A DNA stretch of 27,030 nt. Source: Brevundimonas sp. UBA5866. GTDB lineage: Bacteria > Pseudomonadota > Alphaproteobacteria > Caulobacterales > Caulobacteraceae. The translations under genes and the position numbers were made by a program. The stretch spans positions 87,932 to 114,961 of the forward strand of contig NZ_DJFS01000027.1 of assembly GCF_002432125.1 (NCBI RefSeq). The letters run 5' to 3'. Below, piece after piece: positions 1 through 8,155 of the stretch (the first letter of the stretch is position 1; each line of letters opens with the position of its first letter). The notes beneath the pieces are model-generated. The model did not search any database, was not told the origin of the DNA, and saw nothing but the letters and a program-made list of their open reading frames with translations.

Positions 1-1845
1 CTTGGAACAGCCGACGCCCTGATCGATCCAGCGCACGACATAGCCCAGAATGCCCTGACAGTTATTCTCCAGCTCCTGCCGGATATCCTCGGGCGAATAG
101 TTTTCGGTCGCCAGCGGCAGGGTCAGCAAAGGCTCCAGTCCCGTTTCGGCACGGGCGGCCAGTTCCTGCTGAACGGACCAGACATCGACCTGATGGTAAT
201 GCAGGGCATGAAGGGTCGCAGCCGTCGGTGACGGCACCCATGCGGTGGAGGCACCCGCCTTGGGATGTCCGGCCTTGGTGGCCAGCATGTCGCCCATGCG
301 ATCGGGCGCGGCCCACATGCCCTTGCCGATCTGCCCCTTGCCGGACAGGCCTGCGTACAGACCGATATCGACGTTTCGATCCTCATAGGCCTTGATCCAC
401 GATGTCGCCTTGACCGCTTCCTTACGGACCACCGGCCCCGCTTCCATCATGGTGTGGATCTCGTCGCCCGTGCGGTCGAGGAAGCCGGTGTTGATGAAGA
501 CCACCCGATCCTTGGCCGCGGCGATACAGTTGCGCAGGTTGACGCTGGTGCGGCGCTCCTCGTCCATAATGCCCATCTTGATCGTCAGCGGCGGCAGACC
601 CAGCCCGTCCTCGACCGCCGCGAACAGGGCACTGGCAAAGGCCACCTCTTCGGAGCCATGCATCTTGGGACGGACCACATAGATGGAGCCCGCACGGCTG
701 TTGCGCTCCGTTTCAGGACGCTTCAGATCGTGCAGACCGATCAGGCCGGTGATGGCGATATCCAGTATATTCTCGGGGATTTCACGCCCCTGCCCATCCA
801 GCACCGCATCGGTCGTCAGGTGCAGGCCGACATTGCGCTTCAACAGCACGCTGCGGCCTTTCAACTTCAGGGATGAACCATCCGGCGCGGTGTATTGGCG
901 GTCGGGGTTCATGGTGCGGTCCATCGACTGGCCATCCTTGGTGAACCGCGCCGACAGGTCGCCCTTCATCAGGCCCAGCCAGTTTCCGTAGACCAGGACC
1001 TTATCCTCGGCATCCACGGCGGCCACGCTGTCCTCGGCGTCGCAGATGGCCGTCAGGGCCGCTTCGACGATCACATCGGCCACACCCGCCCGATCGGTCG
1101 CGCCGATCCGATGGTTGCGGTCGATGGCGATCTCTAAATGCAGGCCGTTGTGCTTAAACAGAACACCCGACGGCGCAGCGGCCTCTCCGGCATAGCCAGC
1201 GAATGTGCCGGAAGCGGCAAGGCCCGTACGCGAGCCATCCTTCAGTTCCACGACCAAGGCACCGGCCTCGATCCGATAGGCCACAGCCTCGGCATGGCTG
1301 CCTTTTGCCAGCGGCGCGGCATTATCCAGAAACCCGCGCGCCTCATCGATCACCTTCTGGCCGCGCACGGCGTCATAGCCGCCCCCTTGCGGCAGATCGC
1401 CCAGAGCATCCGTGCCGTAGAAGGCATCGTACAGGCTGCCCCAGCGGGCATTGGCAGCGTTCAGCAGATAGCGGGCATTGGTCAGCGGCACGACCAGCTG
1501 AGGCCCCGCCATTGTCGCCAGTTCCGGATCGACATTGGCCGTGCCGACGGTGAAATCCTCCACCTCCGGTTCGATATAGCCAATCTCCTTCAGGAAGGCC
1601 TGATACTCGCCCTGATCCGGCTGGCCGGGTCGGGCCCGGTGCCAGCCGTCGATGCGCGACTGGATCTGGTCACGCTTGGCCAACAGTTCGCGGTTCTTGT
1701 CGGCAAAGCGGTCAACCAGGCCCTCCAGAACGGAATAGAAGGTTTCCGGCGACACACCCGTTCCCGGTGCCGCACGCTCGCGGATGAAGACATCCAGCGC
1801 ATTGGCGACATTCAACTTGCCTTGGCGGATCATCGGGATGGACAT
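1..1845 (-). CDS. glcB: Malate synthase G, 3' end cut by the window edge
   Basis: Condenses glyoxylate with acetyl-CoA to give malate, the second step of the glyoxylate bypass, in the cytoplasm. The 615 visible codons match malate synthase G along their whole length: the N-terminus starts MSIPMIRQGKL, and the core carries VVRPKMHGSEEVAFA and INTGFLDRTGDEIHT, typical of the barrel domain. The last visible residues are GVGCSK, matching the region of E. coli Cys617. The catalytic Asp (E. coli Asp631) and the C-terminal domain, about 100 residues, lie beyond base 1. The start at 1845 is preceded by AGGAGAG, a good ribosome site; an in-frame ATG 15 bases upstream lies on the ribosome site itself and is unlikely. 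The gene is divergent from a LysR regulator, which probably controls it. Identification is firm. Confidence 0.95.
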   Translation of the reverse strand, partial: MSIPMIRQGKLNVANALDVFIRERAAPGTGVSPETFYSVLEGLVDRFADKNRELLAKRDQIQSRIDGWHRARPGQPDQGEYQAFLKEIGYIEPEVEDFTVGTANVDPELATMAGPQLVVPLTNARYLLNAANARWGSLYDAFYGTDALGDLPQGGGYDAVRGQKVIDEARGFLDNAAPLAKGSHAEAVAYRIEAGALVVELKDGSRTGLAASGTFAGYAGEAAAPSGVLFKHNGLHLEIAIDRNHRIGATDRAGVADVIVEAALTAICDAEDSVAAVDAEDKVLVYGNWLGLMKGDLSARFTKDGQSMDRTMNPDRQYTAPDGSSLKLKGRSVLLKRNVGLHLTTDAVLDGQGREIPENILDIAITGLIGLHDLKRPETERNSRAGSIYVVRPKMHGSEEVAFASALFAAVEDGLGLPPLTIKMGIMDEERRTSVNLRNCIAAAKDRVVFINTGFLDRTGDEIHTMMEAGPVVRKEAVKATSWIKAYEDRNVDIGLYAGLSGKGQIGKGMWAAPDRMGDMLATKAGHPKAGASTAWVPSPTAATLHALHYHQVDVWSVQQELAARAETGLEPLLTLPLATENYSPEDIRQELENNCQGILGYVVRWIDQGVGCSK

Positions 1846-1916
1846 GATGGCTCTCCTCATTCTGGGATCACCCTAGCGGCTGATATCCCCGCTATCCATG
1901 AATAAGAATGAGGTCT

Positions 1917-1939
1917 ATCTTTGCATAAATCGCAAAGAT
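1917..1939. promoter_or_regulatory. Perfect dyad between glcB and lysR, probable LysR operator
   Basis: ATCTTTGC, 7 bases, GCAAAGAT forms a perfect 8-base inverted repeat. It contains a T-N11-A pattern (T1922 to A1934), the usual core of LysR-type binding sites. It lies just upstream of the LysR start at 1951 and between divergent genes, the classic place for an autoregulatory and target operator. A weaker dyad, AGCGG-N9-CCGCT, sits at 1875-1893. Binding is inferred. Confidence 0.6.
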
Positions 1940-1950
1940 GAGAGTTCACC

Positions 1951-2841
1951 ATGCTGGCCGAGTATGAAATCTTCGTCCGCGCCCTTGAGGAAGGCAGCCT
2001 GTCGGCAGCCGCCCGCAGGCTGGATCTTTCGCCCGCCGTCGCCTCGCGCAGGCTGGCACGGCTGGAAGACCGCCTTGGCGTGCGTCTGATCGAGCGCACA
2101 TCGCGCCGCCTTGCCCCGACCGAGGCCGGACGCCTTGTCTATGAGCGGGCCCAACAGCTTCTGGACGGTGTCGAAGACCTGGAGGCCTCAGTCTCGCGGC
2201 GCACCACCCAGGCCCGCGGCCTGCTGCGCGTTACCGCGCCAACCTCTTTCGGGCGGCGCAGACTGGCTCCCTATCTTCAGCCGTTTCTGGAGAACAACCC
2301 GCGCCTGACGCTGGAACTGAACCTGACCGACGCCTTTGTGGATCTGCTGGCCGAGGATGTGGACGTCGCCGTGCGCATCGGCGCGCATGACCCAGCCAAT
2401 CCGGCCATGCACAAACTGGCACCCAACCGCCGCGTCCTGTGCGCCAGCCCGGACTATATTGCCCGCCACGGCACCCCGGAAACACTGGATGCCCTGCGCG
2501 ATCACGCCCAGCTGGCCGCCGAGAACCAGTCCCTTTGGCGACTGGAAGGTCCGACCGGCCCCGTCACCTTTCGAGCGCGCAGCCGCGTGCGCACCAATTC
2601 GTCAGAGGTCGCCCGCGAACTGGTGCTGGCCGGTGCCGGCATCGCCCTGCGCTCGACATGGGATGTGGGCGAGGAACTGAAGGATGGCCGCCTGAGGGTG
2701 GTCTTGCCCACCTATAGCGGGGCGTCCGACATCGCCATCTTTGCCCTGACCGCCGGACGGGCGCGGGCCGAGACGCGGGTGCGCGCCTTTATCGGTTTTC
2801 TGTCCGGCCTTTATGGCGATGTGCCTGAATGGGATCGCTAG
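1951..2841 (+). CDS. LysR-family transcriptional regulator
   Basis: A 296-residue DNA-binding regulator of normal LysR length. Residues 1-60 form the winged helix-turn-helix (FVRALEEGSLSAAARRL, then SPAVASRRLARLEDRLG and RLIERTSRRLAPTEAG). From about residue 90 to the end it has the periplasmic-binding-protein-like effector domain (LLRVTAPTSFGRRRLAPYL and following). The gene is divergent from malate synthase G, with a dyad in the 105-base gap, so glcB is the likely target and a C2-pathway metabolite a possible effector; both are inferences. The start at 1951 gives the complete N-terminal helix; the ribosome site before it is weak (GAGAG). No terminator is evident after its stop. The specific subfamily is not recognised. 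Confidence 0.9.
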   Translation: MLAEYEIFVRALEEGSLSAAARRLDLSPAVASRRLARLEDRLGVRLIERTSRRLAPTEAGRLVYERAQQLLDGVEDLEASVSRRTTQARGLLRVTAPTSFGRRRLAPYLQPFLENNPRLTLELNLTDAFVDLLAEDVDVAVRIGAHDPANPAMHKLAPNRRVLCASPDYIARHGTPETLDALRDHAQLAAENQSLWRLEGPTGPVTFRARSRVRTNSSEVARELVLAGAGIALRSTWDVGEELKDGRLRVVLPTYSGASDIAIFALTAGRARAETRVRAFIGFLSGLYGDVPEWDR

Positions 2842-2902
2842 CGGAACGGCCAAGTCTGGATCGCGTTGGCTTCAAGGGGGTCATCAAGGAGAAAGGAACC
2901 CT

Positions 2903-3148
2903 ATGGAACCCGTAGAGCGCGACCGTCACAAAAAAGCAGCCGATGCCGTACAGCAAGGCCGCCCCGTTGATGCCGATTATGTGCGCAGTAGCGGCAAGGG
3001 CAAATCGGTTCTGCCCATCCTTGTCATCTCCACCCTGTTGGCCGCTGTCCTTCTGATTGGCGCATTTGCCATATTCAGTGGCACCAGTGGCGATGTGGAT
3101 CGTTCCGTTTCCGAAAAGGCGGCCCAATCAGCGGAGTTCGCCAACTGA
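2903..3148 (+). CDS. Small single-helix membrane protein of unknown function
   Basis: Encodes 81 residues. The first 45 or so are charged and hydrophilic (MEPVERDRHKKAADAV). One strong transmembrane helix follows, from about 46 to 65 (VLPILVISTLLAAVLLIGAF), then a short polar tail. There is no signal-peptidase site, so it probably stays anchored with its basic N-terminus in the cytoplasm. The start at 2903 has an excellent AAGGAGAAAGGA ribosome site; a longer reading from 2813 would overlap the lysR 3' end and lacks that support. The next gene, a CDF-type transporter, begins 9 bases after its stop, so the two are probably co-transcribed and may work together. I do not recognise the family. 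Confidence 0.75.
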   Translation: MEPVERDRHKKAADAVQQGRPVDADYVRSSGKGKSVLPILVISTLLAAVLLIGAFAIFSGTSGDVDRSVSEKAAQSAEFAN

Positions 3149-3157
3149 CGGACATTC

Positions 3158-4111
3158 ATGGTCGAGGCAACACTCAACACTTTGGGACTGAACACCGAGA
3201 CGCGGGTGTTGAAGGCCTCCATCATTGGATCGCTGATCGTTGCCCTGGCGGGGATCGTTCTGGGCCTGCTGGCGCGGTCCTTTTCCATCACCTTTGACGG
3301 TGTCTACACGCTGGTCGATGCGGCCATGAGCCTGCTGTCCCTGCTGGTGGTCCAGTTGATCACCCGCTTTGCGCTTTATCAGCCCCTGCCCCGCGGCCTG
3401 CAGAACCGTTTCAGCGTCGGCTTCTGGCATTTGGAGCCTATGGTGCTGGCGTTGAACGGCATACTGCTGATCTCGGTGGCCAGCTATGCGCTTCTGAATG
3501 CGGTCGGCAGTTTCATGGCCGGCGGTCGCGAGATCGATTTCGGCGTGGCGACCATCTATGCCGCCATCGTCGCCACCGTCTGTTTCGTGCTGGCCATCAT
3601 CGAGGGACACGCCAACAAGAAGATAGATTCCGAGTTCCTGCGGCTGGATGCGAAAGGATGGGCCATGTCCGGGGCCATCACTTCGGCCCTCTTGATTGCC
3701 TTCGCCATCGGCATGGCCATAGAGGGCACCTCGCTGGACAGGTTCGCGCCCTATATCGACCCGCTTGTGCTGGCCGTGGTGTGCTTGATCATCATTCCCA
3801 TGCCCATTTCGACCGTACGCAGCGCGGTTTCCGACATGCTGCTGATCGCCCCGCCCGGCTTCAAGGACAGCGTCGATGCCATCGCCAGCCGGATCGTGCG
3901 TGAAGAGGGCTTTGTCTCGTTTCGCAGCTATGTCGCCAAGGTGGGCCGCGCCAAGGAAATCACCCTGTATTTCATCGTCCGCCCCAACAGCCCGCCCCGC
4001 CCGCTGTCGGAATGGGACGACCTGCGCGACCGCATCGGCGAGATGATCGGCGAAGACAATCCCAACCGCTGGCTGACCATCGTTTTCACAGAAGACGAGG
4101 AATGGGCCTGA
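3158..4111 (+). CDS. Cation diffusion facilitator (CDF) family transporter, atypical metal site
   Basis: A 317-residue inner-membrane protein with about six hydrophobic helices (around 20-40, 50-70, 93-113, 130-150, 170-190 and 200-220) and a soluble C-terminal domain from about 235 (KDSVDAIASRIVREEGF), the CDF layout. CDF proteins export Zn, Mn, Fe or similar divalent cations using proton antiport. Family marks include TFDGVYTLVDAAMSLLS in helix 2 and FSVGFWHLEPM before helix 3. By my alignment, the usual His/Asp ligands of helix 5 (pattern DAxHxxxD) are replaced in LDAKGWAMSG by Gly167 and Ser171, and the helix 2 ligand four residues before Asp54 is Tyr50. Substrate is therefore uncertain. 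It follows the 81-residue membrane protein by 9 bases and has no clear ribosome site of its own. Confidence 0.8.
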   Translation: MVEATLNTLGLNTETRVLKASIIGSLIVALAGIVLGLLARSFSITFDGVYTLVDAAMSLLSLLVVQLITRFALYQPLPRGLQNRFSVGFWHLEPMVLALNGILLISVASYALLNAVGSFMAGGREIDFGVATIYAAIVATVCFVLAIIEGHANKKIDSEFLRLDAKGWAMSGAITSALLIAFAIGMAIEGTSLDRFAPYIDPLVLAVVCLIIIPMPISTVRSAVSDMLLIAPPGFKDSVDAIASRIVREEGFVSFRSYVAKVGRAKEITLYFIVRPNSPPRPLSEWDDLRDRIGEMIGEDNPNRWLTIVFTEDEEWA

Positions 4112-4120
4112 AACAAAGAA

Positions 4121-4147
4121 AAAGGCGGGGCTTTTGACCCCGCCTTT
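4121..4147. terminator. Bidirectional rho-independent terminator
   Basis: A 10-base perfect stem, AAAGGCGGGG and CCCCGCCTTT, with a 7-base loop, lies between the convergent CDF gene and the S9 peptidase gene. On the minus strand the stem is followed by a T-rich run (TTTTTCTTT); on the plus strand the tail is CGCTTTT. It can serve both genes. Confidence 0.85.
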
Positions 4148-4152
4148 CGCTT

Positions 4153-6606
4153 TTACTGCGCCTGACCGGCCTGCTGGGAAGCTTGCGGCTTCATCCAGCG
4201 GTCAAGCCAGCTGACCATTTCATACAGGGTGTGGCCCACGCTCTCGCGGGCGCGATAGCCGTGGTCCTCCAGCGGCAGGACGACATAACGCGCCGTCGCG
4301 CCGTTACCCTTCAGCGCCGCATAGAAGCGCTCGGACTGGATCGGGAAGGTGCCGGAGTTGGCGTCCGCCTCGCCGTGGATCAACAGGATCGGCTCGTTGA
4401 TCTTGTTGGCATAGGTGAAGGGCGACATGCGGTTGTAGGTCTCGGTCGCCTCCCAATAGTTGCGCTGCTCGGCCTGGAAGCCGAACGGCGTCAGGGTGCG
4501 GTTATAGGCACCCGAACGCGCGATGCCGGTCTTGAACAGATCGGTATGCGCCAGCAGGTTGGCCGTCATGAACGCGCCATAGGAGTGACCGCCCACGGCG
4601 ATGCGCTCGCGGTCCGCGACCCCCAGAGCGACCACCGCTTCGACCGCCGCCTCGGCACTGGCCGTCAGTTGCTCGATATAGGTGTCGTTCGGCTCTGCCC
4701 CATCCACGCCGATGATCGGCATGGTCGGATTGTCGAGGATGGCATAGCCCTGTGTCAGCAGGAACAGGTGGCTGCTGCCGCCCGGACGGACAAAGCGGTT
4801 GTCGCTGTCCACGACCTGACCGGCCACGGCGGCGTCGGTGAACTCTGCCGGATAGGCCCACATCAGCAGCGGCAGCGGGCCGTCACGGTCCTTGTCATAG
4901 CCTGCGGGCAGATAAAGCGTACCCGACAGCTGGACACCGTCGTTGCGGGTATAGGTGATCAGCTGGCTGGTCACATCGGCCAGTTGCGGGGCCGGATCGG
5001 GGAAGTTGGTCAGCGGCGTGATCGCGCCGTCCAGATCGCGGATCCGCAGATTGGTGGGCTGGGTCTTGGTCTGGTGGCTGGTCAGCAGGCGGCGGCCGTT
5101 GTCGTCCAGAATACCGACCAGAGATTCGTACTCGCCCTGTGCAGAGCGCCACAGACGCTCGGTCTCGCCGCTGTTCAGGTCCATGACATCGAGGAACGGA
5201 TAGGCCCCTTCGCGGGTCGCGCCCGCGCCCGTCACGAACACCTTCTGGCCATCGGCGGTAAAGCGGATCAGGCTGCGGCCACGACCGTTCGGCTCGACGA
5301 TGACCGAGCCCGGATCGTTATAGCGGTCCTGATAGTTGCGCTGGACCAGCACACGCTGCTGCTGCGGGTTGGACGGGTTCACCAGCAGGCGGGTTTCCTG
5401 ACGATTCTGGAACCAGCGGCTGTTGACGATGGCCACATCGTCGCGGCCCCACTGGGTTCCGGCATAGCGGGCCTTGAGGTCGGCCAGAACCACGGCGGCA
5501 TCGTTGAACGGCGCGCGCAGCATGAATACGCGGTCGCGTACTTCGGAGGCATTGCGCGGATCGCCGCCATCCTGCGCCTCGGTCCACACCAGGGTTGCAT
5601 CGGCATCGGCACGCCAGCTGACGGCACGCGGGCCGGTGGCCACGGCGTCAAAAGCGGTTGGGATATTGTCGCGCAGCGGCAGGTCCGACACCTGATGCAC
5701 CAAACGGCCATTCAGGTCGGTGACCACCGTTTCGCTGGGGAACAGGCTGGTCGGGACCACGTAGGAGTACGGCTTCTTCACGCGCGTCTGCAGCACGTAG
5801 CGGCCATCCGGCGACAGGGACGCGCCGATATATACGCCCGCCTGTCCCACGGTACGCAGCCGTCCATCCAGATTCACGAAAGCCGGCTGGGACGTGAAAT
5901 AATAGTCGAACAGGGCCTCGTCGGTCGGATCCTTCAGAAGGTCCTGATAGGTGCGAACCGGAGCGACGCGGCCGCCCGTCTCGTCCACCACCGGACCCGT
6001 CGGCGGGCGGTCGGTCACAGGTGCCGGACCGCGGTTGGCCGGGACCGTCAGGACCATCAGGCCATTGCTGTCCGGCTGCCAGTCGAAGCCGCCGGTGGCC
6101 GTGGCGTTGACGATACCGCGGGTCAGGCGCTTGGCCTTGGCATCCGCCACGGTTGCGACCCACAGTTCCAGACCGCTTTCGGCGTTGACCAGGAAGGCCA
6201 CCTTCTGGCCGTCCGGCGACCACGAGGTCGAGGTCAGTCGCACATTGGCCGGAAGTCCCGTCACCGGACGGGCCTCGCCGCCCGCGACCGACTGGAAGCT
6301 GAGGCCCTTGAGCCAGCTGATCTGGGAATTCGCGCGGCCATTGTTGCGCGGATTGATGCGATAGCCGCCCAGACGCAGCATCGGCTCGGACAGTTCCTGG
6401 ATCGACGGCAGGTTGCTGCGCTCGGTCAGCAGCAGGGTCTTGCGATCAGGGCTGACGCTGACGCCCGGTGTCGGTGCGCTGTCGAGGATCTGAGCGATCG
6501 GTGCCGGCGGCTGTTGATAGGTGGGGCTGTCCGCAAAGGCCACCATCGGTGCCCCGCTGGCCAAAAGCAGTGCAGCACAGGCTACCGAAAAGTTTCGCAA
6601 ACGCAT
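4153..6606 (-). CDS. Exported S9-family serine peptidase, glutamyl endopeptidase-like
   Basis: An 817-residue prolyl-oligopeptidase-family enzyme. A signal peptide covers about residues 1-25 (MRLRNFSVACAALLLASG, cleavage likely after VAFA), so it acts in the periplasm or outside. Residues from about 60 to 560 should form the beta-propeller, and from about 570 the alpha/beta hydrolase domain. The catalytic triad is visible: Ser675 in GGHSYGAF, Asp748 in HGEADANSGT, His782 in LEDHGYRARES. The stretch FKTGIARSGAYNRTLTPFGF closely recalls plant chloroplast glutamyl endopeptidase (S9D), so cleavage after Glu is a reasonable guess, not shown. The start at 6606 has GGAGGG upstream, and a TTGACG element reads leftward at 6663-6668, a plausible -35. 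The gene is monocistronic and ends at a shared terminator. Confidence 0.92.
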   Translation of the reverse strand: MRLRNFSVACAALLLASGAPMVAFADSPTYQQPPAPIAQILDSAPTPGVSVSPDRKTLLLTERSNLPSIQELSEPMLRLGGYRINPRNNGRANSQISWLKGLSFQSVAGGEARPVTGLPANVRLTSTSWSPDGQKVAFLVNAESGLELWVATVADAKAKRLTRGIVNATATGGFDWQPDSNGLMVLTVPANRGPAPVTDRPPTGPVVDETGGRVAPVRTYQDLLKDPTDEALFDYYFTSQPAFVNLDGRLRTVGQAGVYIGASLSPDGRYVLQTRVKKPYSYVVPTSLFPSETVVTDLNGRLVHQVSDLPLRDNIPTAFDAVATGPRAVSWRADADATLVWTEAQDGGDPRNASEVRDRVFMLRAPFNDAAVVLADLKARYAGTQWGRDDVAIVNSRWFQNRQETRLLVNPSNPQQQRVLVQRNYQDRYNDPGSVIVEPNGRGRSLIRFTADGQKVFVTGAGATREGAYPFLDVMDLNSGETERLWRSAQGEYESLVGILDDNGRRLLTSHQTKTQPTNLRIRDLDGAITPLTNFPDPAPQLADVTSQLITYTRNDGVQLSGTLYLPAGYDKDRDGPLPLLMWAYPAEFTDAAVAGQVVDSDNRFVRPGGSSHLFLLTQGYAILDNPTMPIIGVDGAEPNDTYIEQLTASAEAAVEAVVALGVADRERIAVGGHSYGAFMTANLLAHTDLFKTGIARSGAYNRTLTPFGFQAEQRNYWEATETYNRMSPFTYANKINEPILLIHGEADANSGTFPIQSERFYAALKGNGATARYVVLPLEDHGYRARESVGHTLYEMVSWLDRWMKPQASQQAGQAQ

Positions 6607-6703
6607 AACGCCCTCCAGATTGCGACTTTAATGTGAACTTGTTTGAGTGCCCCCGCAGTATACGTCAACCGACAGACGAACATTGCGCTGTTCTGTCCAT
6701 GTC

Positions 6704-6739
6704 TTGCGGCAGGCTCTTTCCCGCTTTAAGGGAGGTTAA
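6704..6739 (+). promoter_or_regulatory. Candidate promoter of the CoA-transferase operon with TTAA repeat
   Basis: TTGCGGC (6704-6710), a 12-base spacer and GCTTTAAG (6723-6730) resemble the Caulobacter housekeeping promoter pattern (TTGACGS, 10-14 bases, GCTANAWC) as I remember it. Overlapping the -10 is TTAA-N6-TTAA (6726-6739), close to the CtrA box but one base short in spacing. The element lies 40-75 bases before the start of the first CoA-transferase subunit. Both readings are tentative. Confidence 0.35.
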
Positions 6740-6778
6740 GACCGCAATATTCATCAGACGGTGAAAAAAGGGAGTGAC

Positions 6779-7480
6779 ATGGGAAAGATCTACGCTGACG
6801 TGAAGTCCGCGCTGGAGGGCCTGACATTCGACGGCATGACCGTCATGTCCGGCGGCTTCGGCCTTTGCGGCATCCCCGAGAACCTGATCGCCGGTCTGCG
6901 CGACAGCGGCGTCAAGGGCCTGACCGTGATTTCCAACAATGCGGGCGTGGACGGCTTCGGCCTCGGCCAGCTGCTGGAAACCCGCCAGATCAAGAAGATG
7001 ATCTCGTCCTATGTCGGCGAGAACAAAGAGTTCGAGCGCCAGTATCTGGCCGGTGAGCTGGAGCTGGAGTTCAACCCTCAGGGCACGCTGGCCGAGCGCA
7101 TCCGTGCGGGCGGCGCGGGCATTCCGGCCTTCTTCACCGCCACCGGCGTCGGCACCCTCGTGGCCGAAGGCAAGGAAGAGCGCGAGTTCGACGGCCGCCG
7201 TTACATCATGGAAACGGGTCTGGTCGCGGACCTTTCCATCATCAAGGCGTGGAAGGCTGACGAGCGCGGCAACCTTGTGTTCCGCAAGACCGCCCGCAAC
7301 TTCAACCCGATGATGGCCACCGCAGGTAAGGTCACCGTGGTCGAGGTCGAGGAGATCGTTCCGGTCGGCTCGATCGATCCGGACCACATCCACACGCCGG
7401 GCGTCTATGTCGACCGCCTGATCCAGACTGTTTCGGAAAAGCGCATCGAACAGCGCACCGTCCGCAAGAAGGAGGCCTAA
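6779..7480 (+). CDS. scoA: Succinyl-CoA:3-oxoacid CoA-transferase, subunit A
   Basis: The alpha subunit (233 residues) of a two-subunit family I CoA-transferase that moves CoA from succinyl-CoA to acetoacetate, feeding ketone-body or polyhydroxybutyrate breakdown products to thiolase. The glycine-rich motif MSGGFGLCGIPENL (about residues 23-36) is diagnostic, as are the later stretches GAGIPAFFTATGVGT and MATAGKVTVVEVEEIV. The start at 6779 is preceded by AAGGGAG at good spacing; an in-frame GTG at 6761 is less likely because it would put the ribosome site inside the gene. Subunit B starts 3 bases after the stop, so they are translated together. The exact acyl acceptor cannot be read from sequence; scoA, atoD and pcaI are close relatives, and the high similarity to scoA-type proteins favours acetoacetate. 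Confidence 0.92.
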   Translation: MGKIYADVKSALEGLTFDGMTVMSGGFGLCGIPENLIAGLRDSGVKGLTVISNNAGVDGFGLGQLLETRQIKKMISSYVGENKEFERQYLAGELELEFNPQGTLAERIRAGGAGIPAFFTATGVGTLVAEGKEEREFDGRRYIMETGLVADLSIIKAWKADERGNLVFRKTARNFNPMMATAGKVTVVEVEEIVPVGSIDPDHIHTPGVYVDRLIQTVSEKRIEQRTVRKKEA

Positions 7481-7483
7481 GTC

Positions 7484-8134
7484 ATGGCTCGTACTCGCGA
7501 ACAACTGGCTGAACGTGCTGCCAAGGAACTGCAGGACGGCTTCTATGTGAACCTCGGCATCGGCATTCCGACGCTGGTGGCCAACTACATCCCCGAAGGC
7601 ATGACCGTTACCCTGCAATCGGAAAACGGCATGCTGGGCATGGGCCCCTTCCCCTATGAGGGCGAAGAGGACCCCGACCTGATCAATGCGGGCAAGCAGA
7701 CGATCACGGAAATCCCCGAGTCGTCCTATTTCAGCAGCGCCGATTCCTTCGCCATGATCCGTGGCGGCCACATCAACCTGTCGATCCTCGGTGCGATGGA
7801 AGTGGCCCAGAACGGCGACATCGCCAACTGGATGATCCCCGGCAAGCTGGTGAAGGGCATGGGCGGTGCCATGGATCTGGTGGCGGGCGTGAAGCGCGTC
7901 GTCGTGGTCATGGAACACGCCAACAAGCACGGCCAGTCCAAGGTGCTGAAGGCCTGCACCCTGCCGCTCACCGGTACGGGCGTGGTCAGCCGCATCATCA
8001 CCGATCTGGCGACCTTTGACGTCAAGCCGGACGGTTCGGGGCTGGAACTGATCGAACTGGCCGATGGCGTGACTTTGGACGAGGTCGCCGCCAAGACCGA
8101 GGCCGACTACACCGTCGCCGCTGGTCTGGCCTAA
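7484..8134 (+). CDS. scoB: Succinyl-CoA:3-oxoacid CoA-transferase, subunit B
   Basis: The beta subunit (216 residues), carrying the catalytic glutamate that forms the glutamyl-CoA thioester: Glu47 in LQSENGMLGMGP. YVNLGIGIPTLVANYIP at about 21-37 is the family signature ahead of it. The length is normal, and it makes the active hetero-oligomer with subunit A, encoded 3 bases upstream. Its product step complements the acetyl-CoA acetyltransferase encoded at 24505-25692, although the two loci are 16 kb apart. A strong terminator follows 20 bases after the stop. Identification is firm; the preferred substrate is inferred from the family. Confidence 0.93.
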   Translation: MARTREQLAERAAKELQDGFYVNLGIGIPTLVANYIPEGMTVTLQSENGMLGMGPFPYEGEEDPDLINAGKQTITEIPESSYFSSADSFAMIRGGHINLSILGAMEVAQNGDIANWMIPGKLVKGMGGAMDLVAGVKRVVVVMEHANKHGQSKVLKACTLPLTGTGVVSRIITDLATFDVKPDGSGLELIELADGVTLDEVAAKTEADYTVAAGLA

Positions 8135-8155
8135 GGCTACGTCACAGCAGAAATG

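Noticed and set aside
4183..6636. An open frame of 817 codons on the plus strand, the same length as the S9 peptidase on the other strand
   Set aside because: It is the antisense shadow of a clear gene in high-GC DNA; its translation is rich in Arg, Gln, His and Val with no family resemblance, no ribosome site and no membrane or signal features.
6665..7930. A 421-codon frame on the minus strand across both CoA-transferase genes
   Set aside because: A His/Asp/Ala-rich antisense shadow of two unambiguous genes; no start signals.
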